DNA of 6,443 bases from DATARH01 sp036273175 (GTDB lineage Bacteria; Pseudomonadota; Alphaproteobacteria; ATCC43930; CGMCC-115725). Both the position numbers and the translations under genes were made by a program. The stretch lies in NCBI GenBank assembly GCA_036273175.1, contig DASUIE010000021.1:1-6443 (forward strand), written 5' to 3'. Below, piece by piece: positions 1-5,584 of the stretch (position 1 is its first letter; the number at the start of each line of letters is the position of its first letter). The notes under the pieces were generated by a model. That model was not told the DNA's origin and did not search any database. It saw only the letters and a program-made list of their open reading frames with translations.

Positions 1-10
1 CGGGGTTGTC

Positions 11-26
11 GCCGTTAACGGTTTTT
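11..26. other. Palindrome plus T-run upstream of galU
   Basis: CCGTTAACGG at 12-21 is a perfect 10-bp palindrome, followed directly by a run of five T (22-26). With a G-T wobble at 11/22 it could fold into a 4-bp stem with a TTAA loop. This could be a weak terminator of a gene left of the window or an operator for galU, but the stem is very short. The rest of 1-78 holds no gene that I can support. A possible -10-like TATGTT (44-49) has no convincing -35 partner. Confidence 0.2.
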
Positions 27-78
27 AGGATAGCCAGACTGACTATGTTACCACTGACCAGCGGTAGAGATTGAGACG

Positions 79-951
79 ATGCACAAACGCGTCCGCAAGG
101 CGGTCTTTCCGGTGGCGGGGCTCGGCACCCGCATCCTCCCCGCGACCAAGGCGATGCCGAAGGAGATGCTGACCGTCGTCGATAAGCCGCTGATCCAGTA
201 CGCGCTCGAAGAGGCGCGGGCGGCCGGGATCGAGGAATTCTATTTTGTCACCGGCCGCGCCAAGAGCGCGATCGAAGACCATTTCGACATCTCGTTCGAG
301 CTGGAGACGACATTGCGGGAGCGCGGCAAGACCGAGGCGCTCGACGATATGAAGGGGTGGCTGCCCGAAGCGGGGCAGGTCGCCTTCACCCGCCAGCAGC
401 GCCCGCTCGGCCTCGGCCACGCGGTGTGGTGCGCCCGGCACCTGGTCGGCGACGAGCCGTTCGCGGTGATGCTGGTCGACGATTTGATGGTCTGCGATCC
501 GCCCTGCCTCAAACAGCTCGTCGATGCCTACGAGACGACCGGCGGCAACGTCGTCGCCGTGATCGAGGTGCCGCGCCAGGACACCAAACGCTATGGCGTC
601 CTCGACATCGTTTCCGACGACGGCAGGCTGGCGAAGGCGAGGGGCGTGGTCGAGAAACCCGAGCCCGAGGTGGCGCCCTCGACCCTGACGATCATCGGCC
701 GCTATATCATCCAGCCAGAAGTCTTTGGCCATCTCTCGCGGACCAGGCCGGGCGCCGGCAACGAGATCCAGCTCACCGACGGTCTCGCCGCGCTGATCGA
801 GGAGGGCCAGGCCTTTCACGGGCTGCGCACGACCGGAAGACGTTATGATTGCGGCGACAAGCTCGGCTTCCTCGAAGCCAACCTGGCGCTCGGCCTCGCC
901 CATCCCGAGCTCGGCGACAGGCTGCGGCGGCTCCTCAAAAACTACCTATAG
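79..951 (+). CDS. galU: UTP--glucose-1-phosphate uridylyltransferase (GalU)
   Basis: This cytoplasmic enzyme converts UTP and glucose-1-phosphate to UDP-glucose and pyrophosphate, supplying precursors for lipopolysaccharide, exopolysaccharide and glycolipids. At 290 residues it has the normal bacterial GalU length. The nucleotide-binding signature GLGTRILPATK is at 14-24, followed by PKEML at 27-31. The RPLGLGHAV loop is at 108-116, the metal-binding Asp pair after the AVMLV strand at 134-135, VEKP at 191-194, EIQLTD at 229-234 and DCGDK at 257-261. These are visible hallmarks of the GalU nucleotidyltransferase fold and the protein looks intact. The ATG at 79 places the conserved KAVFPVAGLGTR start close to the N-terminus, as is usual, although the ribosome binding site is weak (GAG at 73-75). 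The next gene starts 7 bp after the stop and makes the substrate, so the two are probably co-transcribed. In sphingan-producing sphingomonads the equivalent gene is called ugpG. Confidence 0.96.
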   Translation: MHKRVRKAVFPVAGLGTRILPATKAMPKEMLTVVDKPLIQYALEEARAAGIEEFYFVTGRAKSAIEDHFDISFELETTLRERGKTEALDDMKGWLPEAGQVAFTRQQRPLGLGHAVWCARHLVGDEPFAVMLVDDLMVCDPPCLKQLVDAYETTGGNVVAVIEVPRQDTKRYGVLDIVSDDGRLAKARGVVEKPEPEVAPSTLTIIGRYIIQPEVFGHLSRTRPGAGNEIQLTDGLAALIEEGQAFHGLRTTGRRYDCGDKLGFLEANLALGLAHPELGDRLRRLLKNYL

Positions 952-958
952 GTCATCC

Positions 959-2338
959 ATGCCCCATCGGTTCGACCCCACGATCCTGCGCGAATACGAC
1001 ATCCGCGGCATCGTCGGCGACACCCTGCATGCCGCCGACGCGCGCGTGCTCGGCCGCAGCTTTGCCGCGACCCTGGCGGCGGCGGGCGGGCGCAAGGTCG
1101 CGGTCGGCTACGACGGGCGGCTTACCTCGGAGGAGCTGGAGGCGGCGCTCGTCGACGGGCTCGCCGAGGGCGGGGTCGATGTCGTCCGCATCGGGCTCGG
1201 GCCGACGCCGATGCTGTATTTCGCGGCGGCGACGCTGGGGGTCGATGGCGGGCTGATGGTGACAGGATCGCACAACCCGCCCGACCATAACGGGTTCAAG
1301 ATGGTGATGCTGGGCAAGCCGTTCTTCGGCCCGGCGATCCAGCGCCTGGCGCAGACCGCCGCGACGCTGGGACCGCCTTCGAACACGCGGGGGATCGTGA
1401 CGCAGCGCACCGTCTTCGCCGACTATCTCGACCGCATCCAGCACGATTACGACGGCGCCAAGCTGCTCAAGGTCGCGTGGGACCCGGGCAACGGCGCCAC
1501 CGGCGACGCGATCGCGGCGCTGACCCCGGTGCTGCCGGGCGACCATGTGCTGATCAATGCCAAGATCGACGGCACGTTTCCGGCCCATCACCCCGACCCG
1601 ACTGTTCCGGAAAACCTGGTGCAGCTCCAGGAGACGGTCGCCAAGGAGAAATGCGACCTCGGCATCGCCTTCGACGGCGACGGCGACCGCATCGGCGTGG
1701 TCGATGCGCAGGGCCGCATCCTGTGGGGCGACCAGCTAATGATGGTGCTGGCGCGCGACGTGCTCGCCAACCTGCCGGGCGCCAAGATCCTCGCCGACGT
1801 CAAGGCGAGCCAGGTGCTGTTCGACGAGGTCGCGCGGCTCGGCGGCGAGCCGGTGATGGCCCCGACCGGGCATTCGCGGATCAAGTCGCTGATGGCCGAG
1901 ACCGGCGCCCCGCTCGCCGGCGAGATGAGCGGCCACATCTTCTATGCCGACCGCTATTACGGCTATGACGACGCGATCTATGTCGCGGTGCGCCTCCTCG
2001 GCATCCTCGCCCGCTCGGAAAAGACACTGGTCGAGATGGTCGACGAGATGCCGCGGGTCATCAACACGCCGGAGATGCGCATCCCCAGCAGCGAGACGCG
2101 CAAATTCGCGATCGTCGAGGAAATCCGCGGGCGGCTGGCTGCGCGCGGCGCGGCGGTCAGCGATGTCGACGGGGTGCGGGTCAAGACCGAGGACGGGTGG
2201 TGGCTGGTGCGCGCCTCGAATACCGGCGCGCTGATCGTCGCCCGCGCCGAGGCGACGACCGAAGACGGATTCCGGCGGGTAAAGGCGGAATTGGCCGCGG
2301 AACTCGGCGCCAGCGGGCTTACGCTGCCCCAGATGTAG
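959..2338 (+). CDS. pgmG: Phosphomannomutase/phosphoglucomutase (alpha-D-phosphohexomutase)
   Basis: This cytoplasmic phosphohexomutase interconverts glucose-6-P with glucose-1-P and mannose-6-P with mannose-1-P, feeding the upstream GalU with glucose-1-P and GDP-mannose synthesis with mannose-1-P. It has 459 residues, typical of the bifunctional PMM/PGM group (AlgC/PgmG). The active-site phosphoserine loop TGSHNPP is at 102-108 with Ser104. The Mg-binding loop DGDGDR is at 239-244, the sugar-recognition loop GEMSGH at 321-326 and the phosphate-binding loop RASNTG at 418-423, so all four domains are complete. The open frame extends upstream to 845, but that part overlaps galU in another frame. 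The ATG at 959 gives MPHRFDPTILREYDIRG, where the conserved REYDIRG motif sits near residue 11-17 as expected. AGG at 950-952 may serve as a weak ribosome binding site. The symbol follows the sphingomonad homologue; dual specificity is a family inference that sequence alone does not prove. Confidence 0.95.
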   Translation: MPHRFDPTILREYDIRGIVGDTLHAADARVLGRSFAATLAAAGGRKVAVGYDGRLTSEELEAALVDGLAEGGVDVVRIGLGPTPMLYFAAATLGVDGGLMVTGSHNPPDHNGFKMVMLGKPFFGPAIQRLAQTAATLGPPSNTRGIVTQRTVFADYLDRIQHDYDGAKLLKVAWDPGNGATGDAIAALTPVLPGDHVLINAKIDGTFPAHHPDPTVPENLVQLQETVAKEKCDLGIAFDGDGDRIGVVDAQGRILWGDQLMMVLARDVLANLPGAKILADVKASQVLFDEVARLGGEPVMAPTGHSRIKSLMAETGAPLAGEMSGHIFYADRYYGYDDAIYVAVRLLGILARSEKTLVEMVDEMPRVINTPEMRIPSSETRKFAIVEEIRGRLAARGAAVSDVDGVRVKTEDGWWLVRASNTGALIVARAEATTEDGFRRVKAELAAELGASGLTLPQM

Positions 2339-2354
2339 CGGCCGCCGGCTCGCC

Positions 2355-2383
2355 TTGACCGGTTTTCCCGAAGGGGCTATGCA
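2355..2383 (+). promoter_or_regulatory. Sigma70-like promoter for gspG
   Basis: A TTGACC -35 element (2355-2360) is separated by exactly 17 bp from TATGCA (2378-2383). The -35 matches TTGACA at five of six positions; the -10 matches at only three. A transcript would begin near 2390, just before the gspG ribosome binding site. It lies in the 63-bp gap after the PMM/PGM stop, which suggests that gspG is transcribed separately from the galU operon. Confidence 0.5.
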
Positions 2384-2390
2384 GCCGGTC

Positions 2391-2396
2391 GGGGGA
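2391..2396 (+). promoter_or_regulatory. Ribosome binding site supporting gspG ATG at 2402
   Basis: GGGGGA ends 5 nt before the ATG at 2402 and is the only purine-rich stretch near a candidate start. The alternative GTG at 2477 has no such sequence upstream. This favours the long-leader form of the pseudopilin. Confidence 0.4.
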
Positions 2397-2401
2397 CGGT
2401 C

Positions 2402-2920
2402 ATGACTTCGCAGCTTTACGGCGAAACGTGGCGGAAATCGGCGCCGCGCTCCGTCGCTTCCAGCGAAATTCTTGTCGTGGCCGGGACCCGGCAGCGTGCC
2501 GCCGCTGGCTTTACGCTGCTGGAGATGCTGATCGTTTTGGCGATCATCGGGCTCCTCGTCGGGCTGGTGGGGCCGCGGCTCCTGGCGCGCCTCGACACCT
2601 CCAAGGTGCAGACCACACAAACGCAGATTCGCATGCTGCGCACCGCGCTCGATACCCTGCGGCTCGACATCGGGCGCTACCCGACGACCGACGAAGGGCT
2701 GGCGATGCTGATGACCGCCCCGACGAATCCGGAACTCAAGGGAAAATGGCAAGGGCCTTATCTTGACGGGGACTTGCCGAACGACGCGTGGGGCCGCCCG
2801 TTTCATTATGCTTATACCGGAGTCGGCAACCCTCCGTTTGCGTTATACAGCTACGGCGAAGAAGGAAAGCCGAGCACCGACGACACAAAAAAGGGGATCG
2901 GCATTCTCCCGAAAGGGTGA
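2402..2920 (+). CDS. gspG: GspG-like type II secretion major pseudopilin, isolated
   Basis: This is a 172-residue pseudopilin. The prepilin peptidase site AAAG-FTLLEM has Gly36 at -1, Phe37 at +1 and Glu41 at +5. A hydrophobic segment (about 37-58) would anchor the precursor in the inner membrane and form the helix core of the pilus. The globular part carries GspG hallmarks: TQIRMLRTALDTLRLDIGRYPTT (about 74-96), EGL at 98-100, WQGPYLDG at 117-124, DAWGRPFHY at 128-136 and LYSYGEEGK at 148-156. This matches the GspG core and its calcium-loop region, although the final tail (STDDTKKGIG) diverges from the usual GGEGENADIG. Mature size is about 136 residues, which is normal. The 36-residue leader is long for a type IV-like signal, and a GTG at 2477 would shorten it to 11. 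No other type II secretion genes are nearby, so it may serve a system encoded elsewhere or be a paralogue. Confidence 0.88.
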   Translation: MTSQLYGETWRKSAPRSVASSEILVVAGTRQRAAAGFTLLEMLIVLAIIGLLVGLVGPRLLARLDTSKVQTTQTQIRMLRTALDTLRLDIGRYPTTDEGLAMLMTAPTNPELKGKWQGPYLDGDLPNDAWGRPFHYAYTGVGNPPFALYSYGEEGKPSTDDTKKGIGILPKG

Positions 2921-2930
2921 GGGAGTGCCG
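2887..2930 (-). terminator. Candidate terminator for tRNA-Lys inside the 3' end of gspG
   Basis: Read on the minus strand downstream of the tRNA, CGGCA/TGCCG (5 bp) and CTCCC/GGGAG (5 bp) form a stem with a 2-nt bulge and a 10-nt loop (arms 2899-2910 and 2921-2930). A T6 run follows (A6 at 2887-2892 on the plus strand). The T-run begins 6 nt after the stem, which is further than ideal. A competing 4-bp stem (GGGA/TCCC) lies closer to it. On the plus strand the same hairpin spans the gspG stop but has no T-run. Shape and position fit a terminator, but the spacing keeps confidence modest. Confidence 0.4.
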
Positions 2931-2933
2931 CGC

Positions 2934-3009
2934 TGGTGAGCCCGTCGGGATTCGAACCCGAGACCTACTGATTAAAAGTCAGTTGCTCTACCGGCTGAGC
3001 TACGGGCTC
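2934..3009 (-). tRNA. tRNA-Lys (anticodon UUU)
   Basis: The reverse complement folds as a complete 76-nt tRNA. The 7-bp acceptor stem GAGCCCG/CGGGCTC is perfect. The D arm is GCTC-AGCCGGTA-GAGC and the anticodon arm ACTGA-CTTTTAA-TCAGT. The T arm is TCGGG-TTCGAAT-CCCGA, and CCA is encoded at the 3' end (TGG at 2934-2936 on the plus strand). The anticodon TTT (AAA at 2974-2976 on the plus strand) reads AAA and AAG lysine codons. The gene lies 11 bp downstream of the DUF1194 stop on the same strand and faces gspG tail to tail, 13 bp away. No integrase or duplicated 3' end is visible, so there is no sign that it has served as an integration site. Confidence 0.97.
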
Positions 3010-3020
3010 TTTCCAGGCGC

Positions 3021-3797
3021 TTACCCGCGGCGCTTATACAGGGGCCAACCCTCGGAGGGAACAGACAAGCCCAGATAGCGCCGCGGCGCGGGCAGGCCGG
3101 CGATCTCGGCGACGAGCTTTTGCGCGATCGCGTCGGCGAAGGTGCCGAAATCCTGGACCACCAGCAGGAACGCGCCATGCCCGCCGATCACATTCTCCTT
3201 GTAGTAGTTCGGCAGGCCGCCGGGCGGATGGGTGTGATAGGCGAAGCCGGGGTTGGCGGCGGTGTTGATGATCGCCAGACCGTTGATCGTGATCCCCTTG
3301 GCGACCGCCTGGTCGCGCGCCTCGGTGACGATGCGGCCGGAATTGCTGGTGCCGTCGCCGGAAATGTCGATGACCCGCTTTTCCGAATCCGCCGGGGCCG
3401 AGGCCAGCGTATCGACGGAATAGTCGATCGCCGCGCTGATCGAGGTGCGGCCGAGGAACGAGCGCGGCGCCGACAGGATCGCCGAGGCGACGCCGCCGGC
3501 GCCCTCCTCGTCGCGGATGACGGTCCAGTCGACGACCGTCTTTTCCTCCTGGTCGCCCGCCCATTCGACAAAGGTGACCGCGATCGCGTGGTGCTTGCCG
3601 CCGACGATCGCCTTCAAGACGCGCGGGTCGGTCATCGCCGAGGCATAGCCCTTGCGCTGCAGCTCGAACTCGCCGTCGTCGATGCTGCGCGAGACGTCGG
3701 CGGCGAGCACCAGCAGCAAGTCGACGGTCTCGGCGCGGGCGGCGGGGGCGGTGAAAAGGCAACCGAAGAGGGCGATCAGGACGGCGGCTCGTTTCAT
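3021..3797 (-). CDS. DUF1194 von Willebrand factor A domain protein, secreted
   Basis: This is a 258-residue protein of the DUF1194 family, whose function is unknown. Residues 1-22 look like a Sec signal peptide (MKRAA, hydrophobic core, cleavage after APAARA), so the mature protein is probably periplasmic or exported. The rest is a VWA fold with a metal-ion-dependent adhesion site: DVSRS at 34-38 (the DxSxS motif), Thr118 in GRTS, and DISGDG at 144-149. The C-terminal segment GHGAFLLVVQDFGTFADAIAQKL (about 206-228) fits the conserved end of the family. A short arginine- and lysine-containing tail follows. VWA domains usually bind protein partners through the metal site; no partner is identifiable here. 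The ATG at 3797 has a clear ribosome binding site. The gene is followed after 11 bp by tRNA-Lys on the same strand, so read-through into the tRNA is possible. The metal site looks intact and nothing suggests decay. Confidence 0.88.
   Translation of the reverse strand: MKRAAVLIALFGCLFTAPAARAETVDLLLVLAADVSRSIDDGEFELQRKGYASAMTDPRVLKAIVGGKHHAIAVTFVEWAGDQEEKTVVDWTVIRDEEGAGGVASAILSAPRSFLGRTSISAAIDYSVDTLASAPADSEKRVIDISGDGTSNSGRIVTEARDQAVAKGITINGLAIINTAANPGFAYHTHPPGGLPNYYKENVIGGHGAFLLVVQDFGTFADAIAQKLVAEIAGLPAPRRYLGLSVPSEGWPLYKRRG
3033..3061 (-). promoter_or_regulatory. Candidate promoter of tRNA-Lys within the DUF1194 3' end
   Basis: On the minus strand TATAAG (3033-3038) matches the -10 consensus at five of six positions. 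It lies so that transcription would start near 3026, about 17 nt before the tRNA 5' end. The bases after it (CGCCGCGGG) form a very GC-rich discriminator, a trait of stringently controlled stable-RNA promoters. The -35 at 17 bp spacing (TTCCCT, 3056-3061) is poor. The element overlaps the last codons of DUF1194 (Leu-Tyr-Lys-Arg). Confidence 0.42.
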
Positions 3798-3889
3798 GCG
3801 AGGCTCCTTTCGGTCCGCCCCAGGATAGGCCGCGCCGCGCGCCCGCGAAAGAGCGAGCGCCAGGCGCCGCCACCGCCTAGACTTGCGCG
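3798..3889. promoter_or_regulatory. Divergent intergenic region with possible leaderless start
   Basis: These 92 bp separate the DUF1194 start (minus) from the methyltransferase start (plus) and must hold both promoters, or one shared region. For the plus gene, TAGACT at 3878-3883 is -10-like and ends only 6 nt before the ATG at 3890. That would place the transcription start at or next to the start codon. No ribosome binding site and no recognisable -35 accompany it. For the minus gene, TATCCT (about 3823-3828 on the plus strand as AGGATA) is a weak -10 candidate. Confidence 0.3.
3804..3809 (-). promoter_or_regulatory. Ribosome binding site of the DUF1194 gene
   Basis: On the minus strand AAGGAG lies 6 nt upstream of the ATG at 3797. 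It is the best Shine-Dalgarno match in the window and fixes the DUF1194 start. It contrasts with the divergent methyltransferase gene, which has none. Confidence 0.75.
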
Positions 3890-4495
3890 ATGGCCGAGAC
3901 GCGCGCGATCCACATTTCCGGTTACGACCGCCAGGCCGAGGATTTCTATTCGACCCCCGCCTGGGTCACCGGATGCCTGTTGCGCGAAACCCGGCTGCGC
4001 GGCCCGGTGTGGGAGCCGTGCTGCGGCGATGGCGGGATCGCCCGGGCGCTCGGCGAGGCGGGCCACCGGGTCGAGGCGACCGACCTCGCCGATTACGGCT
4101 ATGGCGCGCCGGGGGTCGATTTCTATGCCTGCGACGGGTTTCCGACTGGCTGCACGGCGCTTGTCACCAACCCGCCCTATGGCGATGGCGGCCCGGTGCG
4201 GCGCACGACCAATGTGTCGCTGTCGATGCTGCGTTTTATCCGCCACGCGCTCGACCTGACGGCAAAGGCCGAGGGGCAGCTCGCGCTGCTCGTGCGCTTC
4301 CAGTGGATCGCGGGGAAGCGCGCCTCCGAGATGATCTCGGCCGCGCCGCTCGATACGGTCATCGCGCTGACCCGGCGCATCCAGTGGTTTTCGGAAAACC
4401 AGCACACGACGACCGGCCAGCACCACCATTGCTGGATCGTGTTCGACTATCGGCGCGATCCCGGCCGCCCGCCGCGGATCGTCTTCGCGCAATAG
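3890..4495 (+). CDS. Class I SAM-dependent methyltransferase with NPPY motif (phage DNA-methylase type)
   Basis: This 201-residue protein has a Rossmann-type methyltransferase core. Its N-terminal DFYSTPAWVTGCLL (18-31) resembles the DFYxTP start of phage-type DNA adenine methylases. Motif I is WEPCCGDGGIA at 41-51 (SAM binding), and an acidic residue closes the second strand (Asp65 in EATDLADYG). The catalytic motif IV is TNPPY at 93-97. NPPY/DPPY motifs methylate an exocyclic amine (adenine N6) or an amide (glutamine), so DNA is the likeliest substrate but a protein or RNA target is possible. There is no evident separate target-recognition domain, and the 160-185 stretch is rich in Gln and His. 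No restriction enzyme, prophage gene or helicase is adjacent, so it is an orphan among chromosomal genes. Its G/C-rich codons match its neighbours, which suggests long residence. It has no ribosome binding site and may be translated from a leaderless message. Confidence 0.75.
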   Translation: MAETRAIHISGYDRQAEDFYSTPAWVTGCLLRETRLRGPVWEPCCGDGGIARALGEAGHRVEATDLADYGYGAPGVDFYACDGFPTGCTALVTNPPYGDGGPVRRTTNVSLSMLRFIRHALDLTAKAEGQLALLVRFQWIAGKRASEMISAAPLDTVIALTRRIQWFSENQHTTTGQHHHCWIVFDYRRDPGRPPRIVFAQ

Positions 4496-4507
4496 GGGCT
4501 AGGCCCC
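4495..4507. terminator. GC hairpin bridging two convergent stop codons
   Basis: GGGGC-TAG-GCCCC (4495-4507) is a 5-bp perfect inverted repeat. It contains the final base of the methyltransferase stop (TAG 4493-4495) and the whole stop of the minus-strand gene (4499-4501). It sits where a bidirectional terminator would be expected, but neither side has a T-run and the 3-nt loop is tight. It may only help block convergent read-through. Confidence 0.3.
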
Positions 4508-5539
4508 AACCTCCCGCCGCACGATCGCGGCGCCCTCGACCATCGCGCGGAGCTTGCCGAAAGCGCGGGCGCGCGGCAGGTACTTCATCCCGCAATCGGG
4601 GGCGGCGACGAGACGGTCGGCGGCGACGTGCTTGAGCCCGGCGCGGAGCCGGGCGGCGACCTCGTCGGCGGTTTCGACCCGCTCGCTGCCGAGGTCGAGC
4701 ACGCCCAAGAGGATCGTCTTGTTCGACAATTCCTTCAGCACGCCGAGGTCGAGCTGCGGCTGCGCCGCCTCGAGCGAGACCTGCCGGGCGAGCGAGTCGG
4801 CGAGCTGCGGCAGAAAGGCGTAGCCGCTCGGCTTGTTCTTCACGAGGTGGCCGTACCCGAGGCAGATATGGACGACGGTCGGGCCGTCGATCCCGGCGAG
4901 GGCGCGGTCGATCGCGGCGACGCCGTAAGCGGCGGCCTTGTCGGGCGCGGCGCGCACCCACGGCTCGTCGAGCTGGACGACATCGACGCCGGCCGCCTTC
5001 AGCTCCTTGAGCTCGGCGTTGACCGCGTCGGCGTAATCCATCGCGAGTTCGGCCTCGTCCTTGTAGAACTCGTTCTGCACCTGCTGCGACATCGTGAAGG
5101 GGCCGGGCAGGGTGATCTTGGTGGCGTGGGCTGCGTGCTCGACGAGAAACGCGGCGTCGGCGATCTCGACCGGCCCCTTGCGGCGGATGCGCCCGGTCAC
5201 GCGGGCGACCGGCGTGGCGCGGCCGTTGGCGCCGATCACCGAGCCGAGCCGCTCACTATCGACGCCGTCGAGCGCGAGCGAGAAATAATTGGAATAGCTC
5301 TCCCGCCGCATTTCGCCGTCGCTGACGATGTCGATGCCGATGCGCTCCAGCTCGCGGATCGCGAGGATCGTCGCGTCGTCCTGCGCCTCCTTCAGATGCG
5401 ACCCGGGGATGCGCCAGATCTCGTGCGCATGGACGCGGGGCACGCCGTGCTTTTCAAGCGCCGCGCGGTCGATCAGCCAGTCCGGCTGCGGGTAGCTGCC
5501 GACGACCGTCGTGGGAATGGGGTGGGTCGGGTAGGTCAT
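4499..5539 (-). CDS. MetE-like cobalamin-independent methionine synthase family protein (C-terminal-type domain only)
   Basis: This 346-residue protein corresponds to the catalytic C-terminal half of MetE (COG0620), a zinc TIM barrel that transfers a methyl group to a thiol such as homocysteine. It begins IPTTVVGSYPQP (8-19). SDGE lies at 73-76, GPFT at 146-149 and QLDEP at 189-193. All four zinc ligands can be assigned: His224 and Cys226 (HIC), Glu257 (SLEAAQ) and Cys316 (PDCGMKYLP). The N-terminal folate-positioning half of true MetE (about 750 residues) is absent. It therefore belongs to the stand-alone or core MetE group, whose methyl donor and even thiol acceptor vary or are unknown; relatives include alkyl-transfer enzymes acting on other thiols. 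No corrinoid protein, DUF1852 (MesX) gene or other methionine gene is nearby to settle this. The frame stays open upstream, but the ATG at 5539 gives the family-like N-terminus, with a weak GGGA ribosome site. It ends 3 bp from the convergent methyltransferase. Confidence 0.85.
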   Translation of the reverse strand: MTYPTHPIPTTVVGSYPQPDWLIDRAALEKHGVPRVHAHEIWRIPGSHLKEAQDDATILAIRELERIGIDIVSDGEMRRESYSNYFSLALDGVDSERLGSVIGANGRATPVARVTGRIRRKGPVEIADAAFLVEHAAHATKITLPGPFTMSQQVQNEFYKDEAELAMDYADAVNAELKELKAAGVDVVQLDEPWVRAAPDKAAAYGVAAIDRALAGIDGPTVVHICLGYGHLVKNKPSGYAFLPQLADSLARQVSLEAAQPQLDLGVLKELSNKTILLGVLDLGSERVETADEVAARLRAGLKHVAADRLVAAPDCGMKYLPRARAFGKLRAMVEGAAIVRREVGA

Positions 5540-5584
5540 GGGCGCGTTCCCGATGTAAGCTCGTGGCCGATGGCCGAGACTATA
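5540..5584. promoter_or_regulatory. Very short divergent promoter region, MetE-like / hydrolase
   Basis: Only 30 bp (5540-5569) separate the two divergent start codons, too little for two complete promoters. On the minus strand TATAGT (5579-5584), five of six to consensus, could be the -10 of the MetE-like gene with a start near 5571, inside the first codons of the hydrolase. Its -35 is not recognisable. On the plus strand TAAGCT (5556-5561) lies 8 nt before the hydrolase ATG at 5570. That gene has no ribosome binding site, so a leaderless message is possible. Confidence 0.28.

Noticed and set aside
43..903. Long minus-strand open frame opposite galU (286 aa)
   Set aside because: It is the antisense shadow of a well-conserved galU in GC-rich DNA; its product is Arg/Asp/His-rich and resembles no family.
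845..958. Upstream extension of the PMM/PGM frame
   Set aside because: It overlaps the galU C-terminus in another frame and precedes the family-typical REYDIRG start.
1736..2806. Minus-strand open frame of 356 aa across the pgm end and gspG
   Set aside because: It lies antisense to two clearly recognised genes and crosses the gap between them; composition is that of a GC-frame shadow.
2934..3009. tRNA-Lys as integration site of a mobile element
   Set aside because: No integrase, no repeat of the tRNA 3' end and no foreign-looking DNA on either side in this window.
3120..4259. Plus-strand open frame of 379 aa opposite DUF1194 and into the methyltransferase
   Set aside because: It crosses the divergent intergenic region, has shadow-like composition, and both genes it overlaps have clear motifs.
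4628..5569. Upstream part of the open frame that leads into the alpha/beta hydrolase
   Set aside because: It is the antisense shadow of the MetE-like gene. The recognisable hydrolase begins at the ATG at 5570, so this is not a fusion protein.
3888..5580. Identical 13-bp string at the starts of the methyltransferase and hydrolase genes (3888-3900, 5568-5580), both encoding MAET
   Set aside because: Nearly the same string also occurs inside the PMM/PGM gene near 1893-1903, and such GC-rich codon runs arise easily by chance.
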